Shown one piece after another: positions 35,042 to 42,875 of a stretch of 64,000 bases of DNA. Positions within the stretch are counted from its first letter, which is position 1. Each line of letters starts with the position of its first letter. A program made the position numbers and the translations under genes. The DNA comes from Meridianimarinicoccus roseus (GTDB taxonomy: Bacteria > Pseudomonadota > Alphaproteobacteria > Rhodobacterales > Rhodobacteraceae), in contig NZ_QGKU01000026.1 in assembly GCF_003172915.1 (NCBI RefSeq), positions 1 through 64,000 of the forward strand. The letters are read 5' to 3'. The notes below the pieces were generated by a model. It made no database searches, was not told the origin of the DNA, and saw only the letters and a program-made list of their open reading frames with translations.

Positions 35042-36563
35042 CGGTTTCCTCGAACTCTTGGCGCAACTGACGACGCAGGATCTTTCCATTGCCGCCGCGC
35101 GGAAGGGCGGCGCGGTGCAGGAACAGTCTGGGGCACTTGTAGCGGGCCAGCCGGTCGGCTGCAAACGCCTGCAGGGCGGCATCGGGCAGCGGGGCCGGGC
35201 CGGTATAGGCCAGTGCGATGACGCTCCGGCCGCCGCCCAGCGGAGCCTCGAAGGCGGCGGCTTCGGCGATGTCGGGATGCGCGCCGACAGCGGCCTCCAC
35301 CTCCAGCGGCGAGACCCGGAAGCCGCCTGCATTCATCATGTCGTCTTCGCGCCCGAGATAGCGGATCGCGCCGTCCGCGCCCATCTCGGCCCGGTCGCCG
35401 GTCAGAAACCAGGCGCCATCGGGGGTAAAACGGGCGGCGGTCTCGTCCGGGGCGCCGGGATAGCCCACCATCAGGCCCGGATCTTCCCTGCCGACGGCGA
35501 TGGTGCCGGGCATTCCGAGCGGGACCGGGGCGCCATCGTCGCCCAGCAGCGCCACGCGGCGGCCCGGCTGCACGAAGCCCAGCGTGTCGGTTGGCGCGGG
35601 CCGGTCCGGGCTGCCGGAGATGAAGGTCGAACATTCGGACATGCCGAACGCCTCGTGCACCTGGCGGCCCGTCGCGGCGGCGACCGCGTCGTGCAGGGCG
35701 GGTGACATCTTTTCGCCCGCAGAAAGGCCGTGCCGCAAGGCGGGCAGCGGCGGGACATGGCCGCGCAGCATCTGCCGGTAGACCCCGGGCGCAGCGGCGA
35801 AGATCGTGGCACGGTGGCGCGCCATGAGGGCGGGCAGATTGGCAGGCGGGGTGCCCGGCGCGGGGATCAGCGCCGTTGCACCCATCGCCCAGGGGTCAAG
35901 AAGGCCGCAGCCCAGCGTGTAGGTCCAGTTGAACGCGCCAGCATGCAGCACACGGTCCTCGGCGGTCAGCCCGTACCAGCCCCGTGTCATCATCTTGCGC
36001 GCCCAGACCGCGCGATGTGCGTGCAGCACCGGGCGCGGCAGCCCCGACGTGCCCGAGGTGAAGACCATGTAGGCCGGCCGGTCCGCCCCCGCAGGATGCG
36101 GGGCGACGGGTGGATGCCCGGCAAGGTCCGACGGGGCGCAGACCGGGCAGGGGGCCGGATCCGGCAGCGCGACGTCGGGCGCGGCCACCGTCAGAACCGG
36201 GGCCACCTGTGCCGCCATCGCGGTGATCTCAGGTACGGTGAGCTGCGCCGAGGTCACGGCAGGCACCAGCCCCGCAGAGATGCAGCCGAGGAAAACCAGC
36301 GGGAAGTCCGGACTGTTGCCCAGCCGCAGCAGCACCGTGGCGCCTTCCGGAAGATGCCGGGCGCGCAGCGCGCCCGCGATGGTGCCTACTCGCGCCGCCA
36401 GCGCGCCAAAACTCAGGTCCTCGGGTGCGTCCGCGTGAAGGATGGACAGCGCGGTCTTGCCCGGCTGCCGGTCCGCGTGGCGCAGCACATGGGCGGCAAG
36501 GTTGAACGCGGCCGGGCATTGCGGTGCCGGGCCGCTGTCCACGCAGGACAGCGCGTTCCTCAT
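35028..36563 (-). CDS. AMP-dependent acyl/aryl-CoA ligase
   Basis: 511 residues from ATG 36563 (GGAGG 7 bases upstream). AMP-binding core YMVFTSGTSGLPRPVLHAHR, GMSECSTFISGSPD, and the hinge and catalytic region GDRAEMGADGAIRYLGREDD plus the final Lys in GGNGKILRRQLR. The P-loop's usual Lys (TSGTTGxPKG) is an Arg here, an allowed but noticeable variation. It resembles benzoate- or medium-chain fatty-acid-CoA ligases; the acid is unknown. It lies 37 bases after the peptide-binding protein. Confidence 0.85.
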   Translation of the reverse strand: MRNALSCVDSGPAPQCPAAFNLAAHVLRHADRQPGKTALSILHADAPEDLSFGALAARVGTIAGALRARHLPEGATVLLRLGNSPDFPLVFLGCISAGLVPAVTSAQLTVPEITAMAAQVAPVLTVAAPDVALPDPAPCPVCAPSDLAGHPPVAPHPAGADRPAYMVFTSGTSGLPRPVLHAHRAVWARKMMTRGWYGLTAEDRVLHAGAFNWTYTLGCGLLDPWAMGATALIPAPGTPPANLPALMARHRATIFAAAPGVYRQMLRGHVPPLPALRHGLSAGEKMSPALHDAVAAATGRQVHEAFGMSECSTFISGSPDRPAPTDTLGFVQPGRRVALLGDDGAPVPLGMPGTIAVGREDPGLMVGYPGAPDETAARFTPDGAWFLTGDRAEMGADGAIRYLGREDDMMNAGGFRVSPLEVEAAVGAHPDIAEAAAFEAPLGGGRSVIALAYTGPAPLPDAALQAFAADRLARYKCPRLFLHRAALPRGGNGKILRRQLRQEFEETDGQT

Positions 36564-36600
36564 GCGGGTCCTCCGGCGCGTTCGGGCGCGCGGCGCGCGG

Positions 36601-38418
36601 TCAGTCCTCCCACCACCACACGTCGGGCTGGAAGCCGCTCCAGTCGCCGTAGAGCGGCAGTCGATCGGGGAAATGCAACTCTGCCCGGTAGGCAAGCCGG
36701 GACGCCGCCGAGTACCACAACGGGATCACGTAGCGCCCCGTGGTCAGCACCCGGTCGAGCGCGCGCACGGCGGCGGTGAACTCTTCGGCCGTGCGGGCGT
36801 TCAGCATCGTATCGATCATCGCTTCCGCTGCGGGGCTGTCCATGCCCATCCAGTTGCGGCTGCCGGGTTCGGTGACGCCCTGAGCGCCCCAGTAGAGGAT
36901 CTGTTCATTGCCGGGGCTGAGTGACAGCGCGCGCCGATAGAACGCCATGTCGAAATCGTAGAGATTTGTCCGCTCGACATATTGTGCGCTGTCGATCGTG
37001 GTGATCTCGGGGCGGATGCCCAGCCGTTCCAGCGCCTCGGCGAAGATGTTCACGATGGCCTGTTCCTGGGCCGATCCTTGCCGTAGCAGGATCTCGAAGG
37101 TCAGGGGGGTGCCGTTCGCGTCGCTCATAACGCCGTCCTTCGGGGTCCACCCCGCCGCCTCGAGTTGCTGCATTGCGGTGCGGATGCCCTTGCGATTGCG
37201 CGCTGTCCCGTCCCCCTCCGGCAGGGCATAGCCGTCCAGCGCGCCGGGAAGCAGGTCGTCCGCGAAAGGTTCCAGAAGGGCGCGCACCCGGCCCTCGGCG
37301 GGCCCTTCGCGCATCGCCAGAACGGAGTTGCCGAAGAAGCTGGGGATGCGGGGGTCGGCCCCGCCGGTCTGGGTCTGGGCAATGAAGGTGTAGTTGAAGG
37401 CGTGCAGCAGCGCATCGCGCACGCGCCAGTCGGTGAAAACCGGGCTGCGGGTGTTGAATACGAGGCCAGAAATGCCGGTGGGCCGCTCGTGCGGGATCTC
37501 GGCCCGGACGATCCGGCCCGAGGTCACCGCATCGAAGTCGTACCCTTCCTCCCAGCGTGCCGCGTCGGTTTCGCGGAAACTGGTGATCTCGCCCGCCTTG
37601 AAAGCCTCGAACATCACGCCGCTGTCAGCAAAGTATTCATAGCGGATCTCGTCAAGGTTGTACTGGCCCCGCGCGAAGGGCAGATCGCGGCCCCAATATT
37701 CCGGGTTCCGGCGCAGCACGAGGCTGCGGCCCGGTTCGGCCGCGTCGATCACGTAGGGGCCGGTTGCGACCGGTGCGGTCATGGACGAGGCGGCGAAATC
37801 GCGTCCGTCCCATTGCGCCTTCTGGAAGATCGGGCGCAGGCCCATGATCAGTGGCAATTCACGGTCCGGCGTGTTGAACGTGATGCGCACGCTGCGCGGG
37901 CCGGTCTGTTCGAGGCGGTCGACTTTCTGCCATGCAGCGTGGAATCGCGGATGGCCTTCGGTGCCAAGGATCGTGTGGGACCAGATCACATCCTCGACGG
38001 TGACAGGGCTGCCGTCGGAGAATCGGGCTTCGGGGCGCAGGGTGAATTCGACCCATTCGCGATTCGGTCCGGTCTCCACCGTTTCGGCCAGCAACCCGTA
38101 CAGGGTGAACGGTTCGTCCCAGCTGCGGCCCATCAGCCCTTCGAAGACATGGCTTTGCACGCCCCACGGCGCGTTGCCCTTCAGGATGTGGGGATTGAGC
38201 GAATCGAACCCGCCGACCTCGCCGAAAACGATCCGGCCGCCTTTGGGCGCTTGGGGGTTCACGTAGGGCAGGGACACAAAATCAGGTGGAAGGGCCGGTT
38301 CGCCATACATAGCTATGCCATGCTGCGGGCCGGTCTGTGCCGTCGCGGCAACGCAGCACAGCGCCAGCGCGGCCACGGGAGCGGCCAACCTGTGAAGGAG
38401 AGGGAAGCGGTCTGTCAT
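36601..38418 (-). CDS. periplasmic oligopeptide-binding protein (YejA-like, family 5)
   Basis: 605 residues from ATG 38418 (a GTG 11 codons earlier lacks a ribosome site). Signal region: MTDRFPLLHRLAAPVAALAL, then cut before QTGPQHG. ALPPDFVSLPYVNPQAPKGG and VFGEVGGFDSLNPHILKGNA are the YejA-type start; the family-5 signature lies near YVERTNLYDFDMAFYRRALS. It should bind peptides or a microcin-like compound for an ABC importer, but no permease or ATPase is adjacent; an acyl-CoA ligase follows instead. Confidence 0.88.
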   Translation of the reverse strand: MTDRFPLLHRLAAPVAALALCCVAATAQTGPQHGIAMYGEPALPPDFVSLPYVNPQAPKGGRIVFGEVGGFDSLNPHILKGNAPWGVQSHVFEGLMGRSWDEPFTLYGLLAETVETGPNREWVEFTLRPEARFSDGSPVTVEDVIWSHTILGTEGHPRFHAAWQKVDRLEQTGPRSVRITFNTPDRELPLIMGLRPIFQKAQWDGRDFAASSMTAPVATGPYVIDAAEPGRSLVLRRNPEYWGRDLPFARGQYNLDEIRYEYFADSGVMFEAFKAGEITSFRETDAARWEEGYDFDAVTSGRIVRAEIPHERPTGISGLVFNTRSPVFTDWRVRDALLHAFNYTFIAQTQTGGADPRIPSFFGNSVLAMREGPAEGRVRALLEPFADDLLPGALDGYALPEGDGTARNRKGIRTAMQQLEAAGWTPKDGVMSDANGTPLTFEILLRQGSAQEQAIVNIFAEALERLGIRPEITTIDSAQYVERTNLYDFDMAFYRRALSLSPGNEQILYWGAQGVTEPGSRNWMGMDSPAAEAMIDTMLNARTAEEFTAAVRALDRVLTTGRYVIPLWYSAASRLAYRAELHFPDRLPLYGDWSGFQPDVWWWED

Positions 38419-38486
38419 GTATCCTGCCCGGTTTACCGTGTTTTGGGTCACGCTATCAAAGTTTTGTGCCGGCTCAAACTTTTGGG

Positions 38487-38515
38487 TTGGAGTGGGTCGG
38501 TGAATTCCCTATATT
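38487..38515 (+). promoter_or_regulatory. promoter candidate for the orphan small RNA
   Basis: TTGGAG (38487-38492), exactly 17-base spacer, TATATT (38510-38515) in a G+C-rich region. Predicted start near 38522. No coding gene begins between it and the terminator at 38569-38596. Confidence 0.6.
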
Positions 38516-38521
38516 GAAATC

Positions 38522-38596
38522 ACTGCTCGATAGGTTTCTTGCCTGTATGAAACCTGCCTCAATGACTGGCGCCCGCCTTGTGCGGGCGCTTTTTTT
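38522..38596 (+). ncRNA. candidate orphan small RNA (~75 nt)
   Basis: A compact unit: promoter (38487-38515), a 7-bp stem AGGTTTC/GAAACCT (38532-38538 with 38549-38555; loop TTGCCTGTAT), a single-stranded part GCCTCAATGACTG, and a canonical terminator (stem GCGCCCGC/GCGGGCGC, 38569-38576 with 38582-38589, then seven T, 38590-38596). It lies between divergent genes, so no neighbour needs this terminator. The exposed loop and linker carry TGCCT and GCCTC, possible pairing seeds. A short reading frame crosses it but the structure argues against coding. Homology unknown. Confidence 0.7.
38569..38596 (+). terminator. intrinsic terminator of the candidate sRNA
   Basis: An 8-bp perfect stem, loop CTTGT, then seven consecutive T. 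It is the strongest rightward terminator I can see in the window, yet no coding gene upstream reads toward it. Confidence 0.9.
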
Positions 38597-38734
38597 GTGC
38601 GCGGTTGCAGAATCTCGATGCCAAGCCCGGTGCGCCGGGCGGCGCCCTGACGCGCCGCCGGATCGGGGCTTTCGCCTTCTCGCTGCATGTGCACTATGTG
38701 CGCCATGATGCAACCGCAGCAGGAAGGGCAGTCC

Positions 38735-39508
38735 ATGTCGCTCAAAGGGAAAACCGCAGTCGTCACAGGGTCGAACTCCGGGATCGGCCTGGGCGTGGCC
38801 GAGGAACTGGCCCGCGCCGGCGCCGATGTCGTGCTGAACTCCTACACAGATTCCGAGGACGATCACGCCCTGGCGGAGCGGATCGGCAAGGAGCATGGCG
38901 TCACCGCGCGCTACATCCAGGCGGACCTGTCCAAGGGTGCCGAGGCCCGCGCTCTGATCAAGCAGGCCGGGCGCTGCGATATCCTCGTGAACAACGCAGG
39001 CATCCAGCATGTCGCCTCGATCGAGGATTTCCCGGTTGAGAAGTGGGACGCGATCATCGCGATCATGCTGTCCTCGGCCTTCCATACCACGGCGGAGGCG
39101 CTTCCGATCATGCGCGAAGCGGGCTGGGGCCGGATCGTAAATATCGCCAGCGCACACGGCTTGCGCGCTTCGCCCTACAAGGGCGCATACGTGGCGGCCA
39201 AGCATGGTGTCGTGGGCTTCACCAAGGTGACCGCGCTGGAAACCGCGAAAGAACCGATCACCGCGAACGCGGTCTGCCCCGGCTACGTGCTGACCCCGCT
39301 CGTGGAAAGCCAGATCCCCGACACGATGGAGAAGTACGGCATGGACCGGGAGACCGCGCTGAACGATGTGATCCTGACCCGCCAGCCCAGTCGCGAATTC
39401 GCCACCACCGAGCAACTGGGCGGTACGGTCGCCTTCCTGTGCTCGGACGCGGCGGCACAGATCACCGGCACGACGATCAGCGTGGACGGCGGCTGGACGG
39501 CGATGTGA
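38735..39508 (+). CDS. 3-hydroxybutyrate dehydrogenase (SDR)
   Basis: 257 residues from ATG 38735 (AGGAAGGG upstream). NAD site TGSNSGIGLGVAEELARAGA, active site ASAHGLRASPYKGAYVAAKH (Ser-Tyr-Lys) and the family end TISVDGGWTAM. The region QIPDTMEKYGMDRE matches the 3-hydroxybutyrate dehydrogenases. It oxidises 3-hydroxybutyrate to acetoacetate, often linked to polyhydroxybutyrate turnover. Its stop overlaps a pentapeptide-repeat gene by 4 bases (GTGA), and that gene overlaps the patatin. Confidence 0.92.
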   Translation: MSLKGKTAVVTGSNSGIGLGVAEELARAGADVVLNSYTDSEDDHALAERIGKEHGVTARYIQADLSKGAEARALIKQAGRCDILVNNAGIQHVASIEDFPVEKWDAIIAIMLSSAFHTTAEALPIMREAGWGRIVNIASAHGLRASPYKGAYVAAKHGVVGFTKVTALETAKEPITANAVCPGYVLTPLVESQIPDTMEKYGMDRETALNDVILTRQPSREFATTEQLGGTVAFLCSDAAAQITGTTISVDGGWTAM

Positions 39509-39828
39509 CCGGGGCTCAGTGGCAGGGCGCGCTCGATCTCGATGGGGCGTCTGTGTCGGACTCGCGCTTCGCGCGGGTCCGCTTTGACGGGTCCACCTTC
39601 TCCGATTGCTCGCTGGCCGGGGTGCAGATCGAGAATACGAACCTATCCGGCATGCGTGCCGAGAACGCAAACATGGCAAATGCCCACCTGCGCGACGTCC
39701 GACTGTCCGGCACAGTCATAGAAAACGCCGACCTGACCAACGTGACGATCCGCGATGCGAATGTTGCGGGAATGACGATCAACGGCATCCTTGTCACGGA
39801 TCTGCTTGATAGATGGGAAGCACGATGA
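39505..39828 (+). CDS. small pentapeptide-repeat protein
   Basis: 107 residues with a GTG start at 39505, inside the preceding stop (GTGA). The repeat A(D/N)LxX-like pattern is visible in ARVRFDGSTFSDCSLAGVQI, ENTNLSGMRAENANMANAHL, RDVRLSGTVIENADLTNVTI and RDANVAGMTINGILV, which should form a right-handed beta helix. Repeat proteins of this type may mimic DNA or serve as scaffold; no function is certain. It ends in an ATGA overlap with the patatin gene, so the three are translationally coupled. Confidence 0.8.
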   Translation: MTGAQWQGALDLDGASVSDSRFARVRFDGSTFSDCSLAGVQIENTNLSGMRAENANMANAHLRDVRLSGTVIENADLTNVTIRDANVAGMTINGILVTDLLDRWEAR

Positions 39829-40874
39829 CTGCCAAGCGGATCAATCTTGCCTTGCAGGGCGGGGGCGCGCATGGGGCTTTCACCTGGGGCGCGCTTCGGG
39901 TGCTTCTAGGGGATCCCGGCATCGAGATCGCGGCGATCTCGGGGACATCTGCCGGAGCGCTGAACGGCGCGGCGGTGAAGGCGGGGCTTGCCGCTGGCGG
40001 TGACGATGGCGGCCGCCAGGCTGCGATCGACAATCTGGATTGGCTGTGGCGGCAGATCGGCGCGGTCAACGACATGCGGTTTACCGCGTGGATGAACGCC
40101 GTGTTTCCCGATCCGGCCATCGTATCCAAGGGGCTGGAATACTCGCTCCCCTTCGCGGTGGCGGATGCGGCCAGCCGGATGGTCAGCCCCTATGCCTATG
40201 GCCCGTTCTACCGCCACCCGCTGCGCCGTATCGTGGACCGGCTGAACTATGACCGGGTCTGCGGCGAGGCTGGGCCCGCCTTCTTCGTCAACACGACGCG
40301 CGTGCGCAACGGCAAGATCCGCGTCTTCCGGCAGGAGGAGGTCAGCACCGACGTCATCCTCGCTTCGGCCTGCCTGCCAACTGTGTTCCAGGCGGTCACG
40401 ATCCACGACACTGAAACCGGCCGTGACGAGGAGTTCTGGGATGGTGGATATACCGGCAACCCGGCGCTCTTCCCGCTGTTCGACCACCGCTTTCCCGAGG
40501 ACATCGTGGTGATCAACATCAACCCGCTTGAACGCGAGGAGATGCCGCGCACCCCGACCGAGATCCAGAACCGCATCAACGAGATCAGCTTCAACTCGTC
40601 GCTTCTGCGCGAGTTGAGGGCGATCTCCTTCGTAAAGCGGATGATCGCCGACGGGCGGCTGGACGCCGGCACTTTCCGCGACCCGCGCATCCACATGATC
40701 GCGGACGACGCGCTGATGAACGATCTTTCGGTCGCCACCAAGCTGGTTCCGGCCCCCTACATCATCGGCAAACTGCGCGACGCGGGCGCCCGGTCTGCCG
40801 AGGCGTTTCTTGCCGCGCACCGGGACGATCTGAACCACCGCAGCACGGTCGATCTGGCGGCGATGTTCAACTAG
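39825..40874 (+). CDS. patatin-like phospholipase
   Basis: 349 residues from ATG 39825. Catalytic motifs are complete: oxyanion GGGAHGAFTWGA, nucleophile Ser in ISGTSAGALNGAAVK, and catalytic Asp in FWDGGYTGNPALFPL. The protein lacks a signal peptide and is probably cytoplasmic, acting on acyl esters, membrane lipid or possibly polyhydroxybutyrate granule surfaces. It is coupled to 3-hydroxybutyrate dehydrogenase through the pentapeptide gene. Confidence 0.93.
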   Translation: MTAKRINLALQGGGAHGAFTWGALRVLLGDPGIEIAAISGTSAGALNGAAVKAGLAAGGDDGGRQAAIDNLDWLWRQIGAVNDMRFTAWMNAVFPDPAIVSKGLEYSLPFAVADAASRMVSPYAYGPFYRHPLRRIVDRLNYDRVCGEAGPAFFVNTTRVRNGKIRVFRQEEVSTDVILASACLPTVFQAVTIHDTETGRDEEFWDGGYTGNPALFPLFDHRFPEDIVVININPLEREEMPRTPTEIQNRINEISFNSSLLRELRAISFVKRMIADGRLDAGTFRDPRIHMIADDALMNDLSVATKLVPAPYIIGKLRDAGARSAEAFLAAHRDDLNHRSTVDLAAMFN

Positions 40875-40932
40875 ACGCCGCTGCCGGCGCATGGCACCTT
40901 GCGCGCATAACGACAAACCATGAGGTCATGGC

Positions 40933-41052
40933 ATGCGGGTGATGATGGGGCTGTGTCTGGCGGCGCTTGTGCTGGCGGGGTGCAACACGGTGCGCGGCGC
41001 CGGGCAGGATATCGAACGCGCGGGTCAGGCGGTGCAGAACGCGGCCAACTGA
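40933..41052 (+). CDS. entericidin-type small lipoprotein 1
   Basis: 39 residues: MRVMMGLCLAALVLAGCNTV, with lipobox LAGC, then GAGQDIERAGQAVQNAAN, the EcnA/B family tail. It should be an outer-membrane or periplasm-facing lipoprotein. It was too short for a default search but has a clean frame. A second copy with the same plan lies 143 bases downstream. The E. coli pair (EcnA antidote, EcnB toxin) promotes cell lysis under osmotic or stationary stress, though here neither copy can be assigned a role. Confidence 0.85.
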   Translation: MRVMMGLCLAALVLAGCNTVRGAGQDIERAGQAVQNAAN

Positions 41053-41195
41053 CAGGCCCGGTCCAGCCGGGGCCGTCGCGCCGCGCGGGATTTTTCCGGC
41101 GCGATGTGGAACCCGCACGTCCCCCAGCCGTTTTCGTGCCACTAGAACGTGGCGGCGTATCGCTGCCGCGAACAGGCAGGAAAGGAATGGGCAAG

Positions 41196-41327
41196 ATGCG
41201 TTTCATCGTTGGGCTTTGTGTGGCGGGCTTCGTGCTGGCCGGGTGCAACACGGTCAGTGGGGCCGGTCAGGACATCGAGAACGCGGGAGAGGCCGTGCAG
41301 GCCGAGGCTGCGGCAGCGGCCAACTGA
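41196..41327 (+). CDS. entericidin-type small lipoprotein 2
   Basis: 43 residues from ATG 41196: MRFIVGLCVAGFVLAGCNTV, lipobox LAGC, then SGAGQDIENAGEAVQAEAAA. The nearest upstream ATG (41187) would leave almost no spacing to the AGGAAAGG ribosome site. The two copies share signal, lipobox and QDIE-AG core but differ in the middle and end. A duplicated ancestor is likely. It is convergent with the exporter gene 13 bases on. Confidence 0.85.
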   Translation: MRFIVGLCVAGFVLAGCNTVSGAGQDIENAGEAVQAEAAAAAN

Positions 41328-41340
41328 TGATGGCGGGCGT

Positions 41341-41949
41341 TCAGCCCAACCCGGCGATCAGCTTGGCGGCGAGCGCCCACATCACCGCGCCGATACCGGC
41401 ATCCAGCGCGCGCCACGCCGCCGCTGTGCGCAGCAGCGGCGCCAGCCAGCGCGCGCCGTAGCCCAGCCCGAAGAAGAACACGAAGGACGCCGCCACGGCG
41501 CCACCGCCAAAGGCCGCCCGCGCGTCCGGCGAAAACTGCGTGGACACCGCGCCTATCAACCCGACCGTGTCGAGATAGACGTGCGGGTTCAGCCAGGTGA
41601 AGGCTGCCGCCGTGGCAAGCGTTCGGCGCAGGCTCGGGGCCTGGCCCTCGGCCCGAAGTGTTTCGCCGCCGCGCCAAGCCGCGCGGAACCGCAGCGCCCC
41701 GTAGACCAGAAGGAACGCCGCCCCGGCCAGTGCCATGATCTGCGGAAACAGCGGCCATGCGCCGGTAATCGCGCCGAAACCCGCCACTCCCAGCGCGATC
41801 AGCGCCGCATCCGACGCCGCGCAGAACAGACACAGCGCGAAGACGTGCTGGCGCAGCAGTCCCTGCCGCAGCACGAACGCATTCTGCGCCCCGATGGCGA
41901 GGATCAGCGAGAAGCCGGTGGCGAAGCCGACCGTCAGGGCGGAAAGCAT
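41341..41949 (-). CDS. LysE/ArgO-type amino-acid exporter
   Basis: About 202 residues from ATG 41949; a GTG 11 codons upstream is an alternative and neither has a clear ribosome site. It has 5-6 hydrophobic segments with VGFATGFSLILAIGAQNAFV and LRQGLLRQHVFALCLFCAAS, the ArgO mark, and FTWLNPHVYLDTVGLIGAVS. Such proteins export arginine or lysine. No LysG regulator is adjacent. A second LysE-type exporter of the RhtB branch is at 7458-8045. Confidence 0.85.
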   Translation of the reverse strand: MLSALTVGFATGFSLILAIGAQNAFVLRQGLLRQHVFALCLFCAASDAALIALGVAGFGAITGAWPLFPQIMALAGAAFLLVYGALRFRAAWRGGETLRAEGQAPSLRRTLATAAAFTWLNPHVYLDTVGLIGAVSTQFSPDARAAFGGGAVAASFVFFFGLGYGARWLAPLLRTAAAWRALDAGIGAVMWALAAKLIAGLG

Positions 41950-42013
41950 GTGGGCTGTGCGGTCCGGTGCGGGCCGCGTCACGCGGCGGTTGGGCTGTCA
42001 GCGCGGCCCGCGC

Positions 42014-42748
42014 TCAGCGCCAGCTTTCGCGCACCGCCTTCTCTGGGATGCGGACAAGCGGCGTTTCCGGGGCCGTCGCCTCGTCCGGATAGACCAGCCC
42101 GGCCGAGATGACCAGCTTCGCCGCGTCCTCCACCGTCATGTCCAGAACCGTGACCTCGCTTTCCTTGAAGAACAGCAGGAACCCGGACGTCGGGTTCGGA
42201 GTGGTCGGCACGAACACACTCAGCAGCGGGTCCATACCCCCGGCGACACGGTTGATCTCGCCCTTGGCATTGGTCGAGATGAAGCCGATGGCGAAGATGC
42301 CCTTGCGCGGATACTCGACAAGGCAGGCCTTCTCGAAACTTGCGTCCTGTTGGGCAAAGACGGTTTCCGCGATCTGTTTCAGTCCGTTGTAGATCGACCG
42401 CACAACCGGCATCTGATCGACAAGCCCTTCGGCCCACTTGATCAGCGACCGCCCGATCAGGCCCTTGGCAACCCAGCCGATCACGATGGTGAACAGGATG
42501 AAGAAGATCACCCCGACGCCGCGCAGGTTGATGCCGATATACTGTTCGGGCCGCCAGGGCCCCGGCACCAGCGGCAGCACCACGCTGTCGATCCAGCCCA
42601 TGATCGTCCACAGCAGGTAGACGGTCAGCCCGATGGGCGCGATCACCACGATGCCGGTTAGAAAGCTGGCGCGCAGTCCGCCCAGCAGGCCGGATTTGCG
42701 GCGTTCGGTGTCGTGGTCGGAGGCATTGGGATCAAGCGGATCGAGCAT
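42014..42748 (-). CDS. DUF502 membrane protein
   Basis: 244 residues. Two membrane segments (about 25-50, 75-100): ASFLTGIVVIAPIGLTVYLL and GVIFFILFTIVIGWVAKGLI. The soluble part has PVVRSIYNGLKQIAETVFAQ, the DUF502 core, then LVEYPRKGIFAIGFISTNAK and VFVPTTPNPTSGFLLFFKES. The function is unknown; plant members (LCV) are associated with membranes. It lies 127 bases after psuG on the same strand, so may be read through. Confidence 0.88.
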   Translation of the reverse strand: MLDPLDPNASDHDTERRKSGLLGGLRASFLTGIVVIAPIGLTVYLLWTIMGWIDSVVLPLVPGPWRPEQYIGINLRGVGVIFFILFTIVIGWVAKGLIGRSLIKWAEGLVDQMPVVRSIYNGLKQIAETVFAQQDASFEKACLVEYPRKGIFAIGFISTNAKGEINRVAGGMDPLLSVFVPTTPNPTSGFLLFFKESEVTVLDMTVEDAAKLVISAGLVYPDEATAPETPLVRIPEKAVRESWR

Positions 42749-42875
42749 CGGGTCTCAGTTCTGGTTAGGCGCGCCGGAGTAGTATCGCGGCACATGAAGG
42801 CACTGCGGCAGAATGTAGAGATTGCCTTGGCGGGCTACAACGGCAGGCGGGCCCGTGTCGGTGCCCATACGCCGA

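Noticed and set aside
37165-38517. 450-codon frame opposite the peptide-binding protein
   Set aside because: Shadow of a well-supported gene with signal peptide and family motifs on the other strand.
38337-38708. 123-codon frame crossing the candidate sRNA
   Set aside because: It runs through an intrinsic terminator with seven T and overlaps the start region of the divergent peptide-binding protein; the promoter-hairpin-terminator order fits RNA better.
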